Origin: Calamus simplicifolius
Lineage: Eukaryota; Streptophyta; Magnoliopsida; Arecales; Arecaceae
Length of the DNA stretch: 64,000 bases
Direction: 5' to 3'
Assembly (NCBI GenBank): GCA_900491605.1
Contig: UESW01004383.1
Coordinates: 178,079 to 242,078, forward strand
Shown here: in pieces, positions 21,455 to 30,303 of the stretch
Numbering within the stretch: the first letter of the stretch is position 1
Layout of the letters: each line of letters begins with the position of its first letter
The notes under the pieces: model-generated
The model's input: only the letters and a program-made list of their open reading frames with translations
Told to the model about the DNA's origin: nothing
The model's database searches: none
Translations under genes and position numbers: made by a program

Positions 21455-23124
21455 TGTTGGCCCAGATGACAACCCAAGAGGGGGGGGGGTGAATTGGGTT
21501 CTTTAAAAATTAGCCTTTTAAAAATGTTTTGCTTAAGAAGAATGAAGGCAATAGCAATGCAAATACAAAGTGCAGTGAATAAAACAGAGATAGAGGAAGA
21601 GTCAATGAAAGCACGGTAAACACAAAGATTTTATAGTGGTTCGGTGTATCCAACACCTACGTCCACTCCCAAGATTCACTTGGGTCCACACTATAATCAC
21701 CCTAGATTACAGCAGAGTTGTTTTACAAGCTCACAACTCAAACTTGTTGTTTTCCCGGGTGCACAACGAACCCAGCTGGTTTTCAAGGGCTCACCAGCAC
21801 AAAAACCCTAACCCAAGCTTTACCAAGCTTGTACCGAGGTAAGACTATCTCAACTAGTTCAATCCCCCAGATTGAACTAGACACAAAGAATAATAGTATG
21901 GTTTTCAGTTACAAAGCTCCTCAATGAGCAGATAAACAAATGTAAGAATAAAGTTTAGAAAAGCCTGATTTGCAGTTGGTTGGCTTTGAGCTTTTCTTCT
22001 TTTCCTCAACTCTTTTGAAATGTAGAATCGGGCCTCAGCTTGGATTCTTCACGGAATGTACTTTGGAGTTGATTTGAGCTTTTCCTCTTTTGAGTGTTGA
22101 AAATCACTTGAAATGCTCTTGAATAGCTCTTGGATTTTCTTCTGAAGCTTCCTTGGATTGTTGAGCTTGAACACAGAAGGAGCTTCCTTGGATTTCACAC
22201 TCTTTCTTTCACTCTATTTTGAATCACGGATTTTTTCAAATGAAGCTCTATTTTTCTGATTTTTCTTTTCTTTTCTCTTGAAATGAATATCTCTCGGTTT
22301 TGTATATGTTTGATTTGAAAACGGCTTCTCTATTTATAGATTCTGCAAAAATATAGCCGTTAGAAACAAAAAAAAAGCCGTTAATCGAAAATCTTACCGT
22401 TGATGCTGAGTTGGCATTCGGAAAAATTTCGCCCAGATTTGCTGGAGTCGACTCATGCTTTTCCCGAGTCGGCTCGAGGTCGTGATACTAAAAATAGAAA
22501 AGTTCAGAAAGTCAAAGGGTTGACTCATCAAAAGTAAAGTGTCGACTCCTGAAAGTCGGGGGTCGACTCATGAAAAGTTGGGGTCGACTCGCGAAGTGCT
22601 CAGAAAAATACACCTCTGGTGTCTGAGCGGAGTCGACTCGCACAGTCATGGAGTCGGCTCGACAGAATCGGGGGTCGACTCGAGAAATCGCATGGGTCGA
22701 CTCGAGACAGATAGTTATTTTTGTACTCTGAGGGGAGTCGACTCTGAAACTCAAGAGTCGGCTCCGGAACGTATCAAAAATCAGAAAGTTTTCTGATTGA
22801 CTTTAAATTCGTTCCAGATTCATTTTAAATCATTGAATTGACTTGAATATATAAAATTGACATTAAGAATCAATTCAAGAAGTGTTCCAAAAACTCATTG
22901 ATTAAAATATTAAGTATTGAATTTCTTTTTGAAAGCTTAAACATTGAGCTTGAAGTTACTTTCAAATTGATTAAAGTTATACTTTAACATTCTCATTCAT
23001 TGTTCTAAATAAATTCTTTGCTCATGTAAATAAACTCATTATATCTTTTAATATACACATGGCTTTTGGTAATCATCAAAATCAATAAGATTGGGGCATA
23101 TAATTTTCAACAATCTCCCCAACA
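21455..23124 (-). repeat. 3' LTR of element B (left copy)
   Basis: Runs from TGTTGGCCCAGATGACAACC to CAATCTCCCCAACA on the plus strand. Contains an array of GTCGACTC-type motifs (22446-22770), and CTATTTATAG (22330-22339) as the TATA box on the element strand. It is 1670 bp, against 1677 bp for the partner. Confidence 0.9.
22446..22770 (-). repeat. GTCGAC motif array in U3 of B left LTR
   Basis: About a dozen GTCGACTC / GTCGGCTC motifs, spaced roughly 18-35 bp apart. On the element strand the array lies upstream of the TATA box at 22330-22339, which is an enhancer-like position. The central palindrome is GAGTCGACTC. Confidence 0.85.
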
Positions 23125-23138
23125 ATCTCCCCCTTTTT
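23125..23138 (-). other. Polypurine tract of element B
   Basis: ATCTCCCCCTTTTT on the plus strand is AAAAAGGGGGAGAT on the element strand, directly next to the 3' LTR. Elements F and G have the same tract at the same place. Confidence 0.85.
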
Positions 23139-23515
23139 GATGATGACAAAAACAATGAGTTTATGCATGATTGATTTGTGAATTTATTTTGATTTCATAA
23201 ATAGGCTTAGGCTCCCCTGAATGAGGTAGCTCCCCCTATGAAACTTAAATAAATATCCCATCTCATTCATTCAATCATTTTAATATCATTTGATTAATCA
23301 ATCAATTTCTCTCATATGCATATACAGTTATAAAACTATAAAACTCTCCCCCTTTTTTGTTATCAACAAAAAGGTAGAGAAACAATAAACATTATCATTC
23401 ATTCATTCAAGATTTGATTTAACAAAATCATTCATTCATTGATAATAGGAAGAAATACATTGAGTATTCAAAAAAGATAATTCATTACATCAAAGTGTCA
23501 AATACATCAAAGTGT
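23139..23515 (-). other. 3' non-coding part of element B
   Basis: Stretch between the end of the third ORF and the polypurine tract. AT-rich, with CATTCATTCATT-type repeats. It contains a second C-rich/T-rich stretch (CTCCCCCTTTTTTG near 23346). No gene is seen. Confidence 0.5.
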
Positions 23516-24984
23516 CTAATACATTGATACCAAAATGTAAAACATAACATTAACTTCAATACATTGCAAGGACTGAGTATCTAATACATTAAAATGAGTC
23601 CTAACAATCCTAGTCAAATGATCAATTATGTTTTTCATTCCATCAGTTTGTATTTTCACATAGTTCTTTAGCCTCTCATCCACAAAGGTGCAAGCAGTCA
23701 AAATTTTATCTTGTAGCTCTGCGTTGCATTTAGAATATGTTTCACATCACCGCAGACATCTTTAAGTTCTTCAAATATGTTCTTAAGATCTCCACTTAAA
23801 GACTCTGAAGAAGTGCTGAGAGTAGACTCTATTTTGGTGATCCGGTCATCCAAAGAGTATAGAGTTTCCTTGAGATTCATAAACTTATATTCAAACTCTG
23901 ATTTTAATTTCTGACTGATCATCAAAAAGGCCTTTGAGTTGCCTTAATTGAAGTTCTGTGAAGCCAACTGATGAAGATGAAGCTTGATCAATCAATGGAG
24001 CAGGGGTAGGAGCAGGAGCAGAAATAGGAGGGCTCGGAGGTGCAGGTGAAGAGTGTCTAACCGATGGTCCCGGTGCCTCAGCATCCGTTGCTCTTTCCTC
24101 TATCAAACCTTTCCTTTCCCATATTCCGTTCTTCTTAACAAATCCCATCCTATGTATAGTGGCCAAGCTGTAAAAATCTGTGTGTCTCAAGTTCCTCATA
24201 GGCTCACTATCAGAAATGACAATCCCCTGACTCTGGAAAATTTTAGTGAGGATCATACCATAGGGCAAGCTTGATTTTCTCTTTCCTCCACAGTCGGCAA
24301 TATACCATAAAATCATACTGGGAAGGTTAATGGGTTTACCCGTTACAATAGCATCCATCACAAAAATATCCCTTTCTGACACAATCGAATCTCCCTATCT
24401 TGGGAAAAAGGATCCTACTACATATGTTGTGGAGCAATCTCAGTTCTAAGGATAACTGATTGGCAAATACTTCCTCAAAACCGACAACCTCCCGGTTAAG
24501 TAGTCTAGAAAGTGCTGGGCATCTGTCATCCGAAGAAAATGTAGAAGTTCCTGACATGGGTAGATCCAATAATCTTGAAAGCAGCTCAATAGTCACTGAA
24601 ATTTGGTTTCCTCTAACAATGCTTATGAGACCATTATCTCCTCTAGATAGGTTCTTATAAAACTCCTTTACAAGAGCGGGATAAGTAGGACAATCTAGGG
24701 AACAGATCTTTTCCCAACCCATCTCTATCAATTGTCTTCCCAAAAGAAATCCCTCAGCCTCAAATAATTCGAAATCTACTTTTCTCCCCGTGGTAATGAT
24801 TCTATCAGCTAGTCTATCTACCTGAGAAGGAGCTGTAGATGGAGAAGCATTTGGAGTTGAAGAAGATGATGTTGAATCCGAGCTAGGTGATGGCTCACGA
24901 ACCGGACGCCTTACGTCTTCCTCACGCTCTCTTCCTCTTAACACCGGCCGCACAAAGGTTGGAACCTCGAGTTTTGGGGGCCAT
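23516..24984 (-). pseudogene. Element B third ORF: plant-transposon-type domain plus coiled coil
   Basis: Starts at ATG 24984 (MAPKTRG), the same start seen in element F (MAPKQRG at 58528). A Ser-rich linker leads to a globular domain with GRKVDFELFEAEGF, YPALVKEFYKNLSRG and LRLLHNICSRILFP. This resembles the 'putative plant transposon protein' family. A Pro-rich linker and a coiled coil follow (KNIFEELKD, then FVDERLKNYVK). Frameshifts lie near 24940, 24375, 23905 and 23705. The position after pol is where SIRE-type elements carry an env-like ORF, but I see no signal peptide or membrane segment here. Function is unknown. Confidence 0.7.
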
Positions 24985-25079
24985 TGGTCGATTGGAAGGG
25001 TTAATCAGGGATTCTAGGGAATTTGGAAGGTCTGGAAGTGTTTTGGAGAGAGTATTTTGAGAGATTGAGACGTTAGAAA

Positions 25080-25280
25080 AGAACGGCGAGTCGACTCTGC
25101 CCTAGATAAATCAACCTGGGACCACTTCGAGTCGGCTCCCGCAAAGCGAGGGGTCGACTCCGGACAGTCACAGAAAACCATCCCGAAGTGGAGTCGACTC
25201 GCGCCGAGAAGGGGTCGACCCGAGAGTTTCAGTAGAAACCAGGAGTCGACTCCGATACTCACCGAGTCGGCTCCGAGACC
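25080..25280 (-). repeat. GTCGAC motif array before third ORF of B
   Basis: About eight GTCGACTC / GTCGGCTC motifs lie 100-300 bp upstream of the third ORF's ATG at 24984. The same kind of array is present in the U3 of both LTRs of this element. It may mark a promoter or other control region for the third ORF. Confidence 0.8.
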
Positions 25281-25460
25281 ATTTCAGAGCAAAAACATGA
25301 AATTTCTGAAATGTGTCCGAAATTGATCATAAAAATTGATAAAATAATCATTGGATTTGTATAGATCAATTAGATGTGAATTCTAGATAAGATTTCCTTA
25401 AAGATCAAGGATTTGAAAGAATTTTAGATAAAATTTCCTTAGGGGTTTCAAATTCATTCT
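25281..25460 (-). other. Spacer between pol end and motif array of B
   Basis: Non-coding stretch with two similar copies of an AGATAAGATTTCCTTA-type segment (about 25384 and 25430). No gene is seen. Confidence 0.4.
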
Positions 25461-27068
25461 AATGGATCACAAATCCCTAACTCTCCTCTAAGATAACAGA
25501 ATCTTTCTTCACTTAAGGGTTTTGTAAATATATCTGCTAATTGTTCTTCAGTGTTAACATAGTCAAGACATATTTCATTATTTGCAACATGTTCTCTTAT
25601 AAATGATATCTAATTTCTATGTGTTTGGTTCTAGAATGTTGAATTGGATTTTTAGTTAGATTAATTGCACTTGTGTTATCACATCTTATAGGTGTTTTAT
25701 CAAGTGTGATACCATAGTCTTCAAGTTGTCGCTTAATCCATAGGATTTGAGCACAGCAACTTCCAGCTGCTACATATTCAGCTTCAGTAGTTGATAATGC
25801 AACTGAATTTTGCTTTTTGCTAAACCATGAGATTAAGTTACTTCCTAAGAATTGGCATGCACCACTTGTGCTTTTTCTATCTAACTTACATCCAGCATAA
25901 TCAGAATCAGTGTATGCAATCAGATTTAATGTGAGTCTCTAGAATACCATAAACCTACATTTTTAGTTCCACTTACATATCTTAGTATTCTTTTAACAGC
26001 AATTAAGTGTGATTCTTTAGGTTCAGACTGAAATCTAGCACATAAGCAAACAGCAAACATTATATCTGGTCTACTTGCAGTTAAGTAAAGTAGGGATCCG
26101 ATTATACCTCGATAATATTTTTGATCAACCTTCTTACCTTCTTCATCTTTGTCCAGCTTGCATGAAGGACTCATTGGTGTTCCGAGGGGTTTAATTGATT
26201 CCATACCAAACTTCTTTAAAATTTCTCTTGTGTACTTTGTTTGGTTGATAAAGATTCCCTCTTTGCTTTGTTTGATTTGGAGTCCAAGGAAGAAGTTGAG
26301 TTCTCCCATCATGCTCATTTCAAATTCGCCCTGCATCAACTTAGCAAACTCTTGACATAGAATATTGTTAGTAGCACCAAAAATGATATCATCAACATAT
26401 ATTTGAACTACTAATAAATCCTTACCTTTTCTTTTCAAAAACAGTGTTTTATCAACATTTCCTCTTATAAAATCATTTTCAATTAAAAATTTACTTAATC
26501 TATCATACCAAGCTCTAGGTGCTTGTTTCAAACCATATAATGCTTTGTGCAATTTAAAAACGTGATTTGAAAATTCGTGATCTTCAAAACCTGGTGGTTG
26601 TTCTACATATACTTCTTCATTTATAAATCCATTTAGAAAAGCACTTTTTACATCCATTTGAAATAAGTTAAAATTCATATGACATGCAAATGCAAGTAAT
26701 AGTCTAATGGCTTCTAATCTAGCTACTGGTGCAAAGGTTTCATCAAAATCAATACCTTCTTCTTGATTATATCCTTTTGCAACTAATCTAGCTTTGTTTC
26801 TAATTACTATGCCATTTTCATCTAGTTTATTTCTAAATATCCATTTTGATCCTATAACAGAATGATTTTTAGGTCTTTCAACTAAGGTCCATACATTATT
26901 TCTAGTGAATTGATTTAATTCTTCTTGCATTGCTAACATCCAATTATTATCTTTTTCAGCTTCTTCAATAGTTTTAGGTTCAATTTGTGATACAAATGCA
27001 AGATGATTACTAATGTTTCTCATAGATGATCTAGTTCTTATTCCTTGAGATGGATCACCTATAATCAA
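25461..27068 (-). CDS. Element B reverse transcriptase and RNase H
   Basis: Copia-type RT: it carries WMLAMQEELNQF, the RLVAKGYNQEEGIDFDETFAPVAR region, LNGFINEEVYVEQPPGF, the catalytic YVDDIIFG and a SRPDIMFAVCLCARF block. RNase H follows (about 25925-25461), with YTDSDYAGCKLDRKS-, LSTTEAEYVAA- and DIFTKPL-type motifs read on the minus strand. A stop or frame break falls near 25925 between the two. These domains act on the element's RNA in the particle. Apart from that break it reads as almost intact, matching the young LTRs. Confidence 0.88.
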
Positions 27069-27226
27069 TTCCTTAGGATGACTATAAGCATATCTCCAAT
27101 CCCTAGGTAGATCTACATCATTATGATTAGTGTTAGTATCATCATCCTTAGGTGAATCATTATCTTTAGCGTCTTGTTCTTGATCTAAAGATACATCAAT
27201 ATTTAATTTTTCAAGATCTTTTTCAA
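27069..27226 (-). CDS. Element B linker between integrase and RT
   Basis: Acidic, Asp/Asn-rich linker between the integrase C-terminal part and RT. It shares a RDWRYAYSHPKEL-type stretch just before the RT start with element F (56370-56412). A frame break lies near 27227. Confidence 0.5.
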
Positions 27227-28587
27227 TTAAGTTTGTATCTTCTTCATCATCAATTTTTCGGAATGGGTTGCTAAAGATTCATCAAAAACTACATGAATGG
27301 ATTCTTCAACAACTAAAGTTTTCTTGTTAAATACTCTATATGCTTTACTAGTTGTAGAGTATCCTAAGAATATTCCTTCATCAGATTTAGCATCAAATTT
27401 GCCTAAATTATTTTTACCATTATTGTGAACAAAACATTTACAACCAAATGCATGAAAATATTTAATGTTGGGTTTTCTATCATGCCATAATTCATAAGGT
27501 GTTTTCTTTAAAATAGGTCTTATTAAAGCTCTATTTAGGATGTAACATGCTGTGTTAATAGCTTCCGCCCAAAAGTATTTCGGGAGTTTACTTTCACATA
27601 GCATGGTACGGGCCATGTCTTCTAGAGTCCTATTTTTCCTTTCAACTACACCATTTTGTTGTGGGGTCCTAGGTGCTGAAAAGTTATGATTAATACCATT
27701 TTCATTGCAAAAACTTTCAAATAAGTGATTTTCAAATTCAGTTCCATGATCACTTCTTAGAGACACTATGGTAGTGTTTTTCTCATTGTTACTTTCTTGA
27801 AGAATTTCATGAATATCGAGAAAGTCTCATCTTTGTGAGCTAAAAACATTACCCAAGTGAATCTAGAGTAATCATCTACTATCACAAGACCATATTTCTT
27901 TCCTCCTAGACTTGTGGTTCTAGTTGGTCCAAAAAGGTCCATGTGAAGTAGCTCTAATGGCCTAGAAGTTGAAACAATATTTTTAGATTTGAAAGAACTT
28001 CTCGTTTGTTTTCCAAACTGACATGCATCACATATTTTGTTATTTTCAAAATCTAATTTAGGTAAACCTTTTACTAAATCCATTCTAATTAGTTTTGAAA
28101 TCAGGTGTGTGCTTGCGTGACCTAATCTTCGATGCCACAACCAACCAATCTCATTCATATTAGCATTATTAGCAACTAAGCAATGATTATTAGTAGACAA
28201 TTTGTCTAAATCAATCATGTATACATTGCCATTTCTATTTCCAATAAAAACAATGCTATTATCAATGGGATTAGCTACAGTGCATAAAGAAGATTCAAAT
28301 GAAACTTTAAAACCTTTGTCACATAATTGACTTATACTAATTAAGTTATGCTTTAAACCATCAACATAAAGTACATTCTCAATATATGTGGAGGGAGTTA
28401 TTTGAATGTTACCAAACCCCAAGATTTGGCCTTTGCCATTGTCGCCAAATGTAACAACTCCTCCTTTCTTTTCTTCAAGGGTGATGAATTCTTCTTTGTC
28501 ACCCGTCATATGTCTTGAGCAGCCACTATCAAGATACCACTTTCTCTTTGATCTCTTGGCCACAAGACATTCCTGCAATGATATCAA
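27227..28587 (-). CDS. Element B protease and integrase (one frameshift)
   Basis: The protease part begins with CLVAKRSKRKWYLDSGCSRH, whose DSG is the aspartic protease active site. A GAG_pre-integrase region follows (IGWLWHRRLGHAS, ICDACQFGKQTR). The integrase core then has LLHMDLFGPTRTTS, VDDYSRFTWV, RSDHGTEF and the PQQNGVVERKNRTLED block. A single-base loss near 27785 shifts the frame inside the core, by comparison with element F, which reads through there. It would cut the polyprotein and insert cDNA. The segment starts right after the acceptor of the candidate gag-pol intron at 28573. Confidence 0.87.
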
Positions 28588-29169
28588 ACTTTATGTTTAG
28601 GTACCCAAGCTTTCTTGGGTCCTTCATGGTTAGTACCAACAAATATTGTTCCTTTCGGAACCCATATTTTCTTCCCTTTAACATTTAAGTTTTTATTAGG
28701 TTTTAGAATTTTACATTCATAAGATTTATGTCCTGTTTGATTACATTTAAAGCATGTAAAATTACTTTGGCCAGCACGCACAAAATATTTTTTAATGATT
28801 TTTGTTTTCTTAAAGTGTTATATCCTAATCCGGCTTTGTCAAAAACTGCTTTTTGACTATTTAATAACATGTCTAGTTTAGTTGAGCTTAATGTAAACTT
28901 ATCAACTATGTTCTTATGTTTTTCAACCTCTTTCCTTAGTTTATCATTTTCATTAGAGATTGATTCTTTTTCTTTTATTAAAATTTTATTTTCAGATTTA
29001 AGTTTCTTAACTTCATTATTAAGATTTTCTTTTCTTGAATGAAAGTTAAGTTTTCATTTTTCAAAATCTTGTATTTCTTTTTCAAAACCTTGAAATCCCC
29101 AACAAGTTCATTAAAAGCATCAAAAAGTTCATCAAAAGCAAATTCATCGCAAGGGTTGTCGGAACTTAC
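28573..29169 (-). other. Candidate intron between gag and protease of element B
   Basis: On the element strand this 597-bp block starts GTAAGT after GATGAG and ends in ATATCATTGCAG before GAATGTCTTG. Element F is joined exactly at these two sites (54910/54911), in frame. A CCTAAAC branch-point-like site lies about 30 bases before the acceptor. The block contains the gag C-terminal coiled coil, the gag stop, a second zinc knuckle and another stop. Splicing would therefore fuse gag to protease. Confidence 0.65.
28584..28781 (-). CDS. Element B second zinc knuckle segment
   Basis: A short frame with a CCHC zinc knuckle, CFKCNQTGHKSYEC, followed by KKIWVPKGTIF and a KKAWVPKHKV end at a TGA. In many plant copia polyproteins a comparable region lies between gag and protease. 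It lies wholly inside the candidate intron and is absent from element F. It is not in frame with the downstream protease in this copy. Confidence 0.7.
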   Translation of the reverse strand: MRAGQSNFTCFKCNQTGHKSYECKILKPNKNLNVKGKKIWVPKGTIFVGTNHEGPKKAWVPKHKV

Positions 29170-30273
29170 CTCATCGTTGTCGTCCGCCATGAAACATACG
29201 TTTGCGACTTCCTTTTGTTCTTCTTCTTCGGAAGAAGATTCCTCGCTGTCACTCCATGTCGCCACATAAGCCTTCTTTTTCTTTTTGTAGGCTTTCTTCA
29301 ATTTTGGACATTCATTCCTAAAGTGCCCCGGTTTATTACACTCATAACAAGTCAAGGGGTCTTTCTCTTTTTCTTTGTCCTTGTCCTTATTTTTATCCTT
29401 TTCTCCTTCCCACTTAGCTCCAAATTTTTTCTTGTGGAAGGGTTTCTTTCTCCTCATAAATCTTTTAAATTTCTTTGCTAAGAGAGCAGTCTCTTCATCA
29501 TTATCATCATCATCATCACTGCTGCTCTCTTCTTCTTTTGCAGCTTTGAGGGCAATAACTTTCTTTTTCTTTGTGTCCTCCTCTACATGCTGCCTCATAG
29601 TCAGCTCATGGGTCATAAGAGATCCTAGAAGCTCCTCTAAGGGTAAAGTGTTGAGGTCCTTAGCTTCTTGGATTGCTGTCATTTTTGCTTCCCATGATCT
29701 TGGTAATGACCTAAGAATTTTTCGAACAAGTTCAGAGTTAGTATATGTCTTACCAAGACTTTTCAAACCATTTACAATATCTGTGAATCTAGTGTACATG
29801 CATGCAATGGTTTCAGATTGTTCCATGCTAAATAATTCATATTTATGAACAAGAATATTAATTTTAGATTCTTTTACTTGATTGGTACCCTCATGGGTAA
29901 CCTCTAATCTATCCCAAATCTCCTTTGCGGAATTACATGTGGAGATTCTATTAAACTCATTAGCATCTAAGGAGCAATATAAGACATTCATGGCTTTAGC
30001 GTTAAGCTGTGCCATTTTCCTATCATTATCATTCCAGTCCCTTTCGGGCTTAGGAACAATAGTGCCATCTATAACATGTGTGGGTGTACTAGGTCCATTG
30101 ATTATAACACCCCATAGCTCATAATCAGAAGCTTGAATGAATATCCTCATTCTAGCTTTCCAATAAGAATAATTTGAGCCATTAAACAGTGGAGGTCTAT
30201 TCGTAGAATGACCTTCAGCAAATGATCCAACTTGTGTTGCCATTTGGAACTTAGCTCTTGATCGTGTGATCAA
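28978..30273 (-). CDS. Element B gag
   Basis: The capsid protein that packages element RNA. A 431-residue frame; the likely true start is the internal Met (MATQVGSF) at 30243, since element F begins at the equivalent place. Blocks include NRPPLFNGSNYSYWKARM, LYCSLDANEFNRI, EIWDRLEVTHEGTNQVKES and LPRSWEAKMTAIQEAKDL. A basic/acidic linker is followed by a CCHC zinc knuckle CYECNKPGHFRNEC and, after the donor site at 29169, a Lys/Leu-rich coiled coil. The frame is intact. Confidence 0.9.
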   Translation of the reverse strand: MITRSRAKFQMATQVGSFAEGHSTNRPPLFNGSNYSYWKARMRIFIQASDYELWGVIINGPSTPTHVIDGTIVPKPERDWNDNDRKMAQLNAKAMNVLYCSLDANEFNRISTCNSAKEIWDRLEVTHEGTNQVKESKINILVHKYELFSMEQSETIACMYTRFTDIVNGLKSLGKTYTNSELVRKILRSLPRSWEAKMTAIQEAKDLNTLPLEELLGSLMTHELTMRQHVEEDTKKKKVIALKAAKEEESSSDDDDDNDEETALLAKKFKRFMRRKKPFHKKKFGAKWEGEKDKNKDKDKEKEKDPLTCYECNKPGHFRNECPKLKKAYKKKKKAYVATWSDSEESSSEEEEQKEVANVCFMADDNDEVSSDNPCDEFAFDELFDAFNELVGDFKVLKKKYKILKNENLTFIQEKKILIMKLRNLNLKIKF

Positions 30274-30289
30274 AATCTAATGAGCACTA

Positions 30290-30301
30290 GCTCTGATACC
30301 A
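30290..30301 (-). other. Primer binding site of element B
   Basis: GCTCTGATACCA on the plus strand is TGGTATCAGAGC on the element strand, complementary to the 3' end of plant initiator tRNA-Met. It lies 2 bases inside the 5' LTR. Confidence 0.9.
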
Positions 30302-30303
30302 AT

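Noticed and set aside
22446..22770. GTCGAC arrays as a CRISPR or coding repeat
   Set aside because: The motif is short and spacing irregular. The same array is in both LTRs, upstream of TATA, so a regulatory array is the better reading. Short frames over it (for example 22512-22754 and 31311-31601) have no motif.
23516..24984. Third ORF as a true envelope gene
   Set aside because: No signal peptide, furin-type site or transmembrane segment is visible in either B or F, so the env-like label is not supported by sequence.
29039..30124. Plus-strand frames opposite element B gag
   Set aside because: Ser/Phe-rich shadows of the Lys/Glu-rich gag on the other strand.
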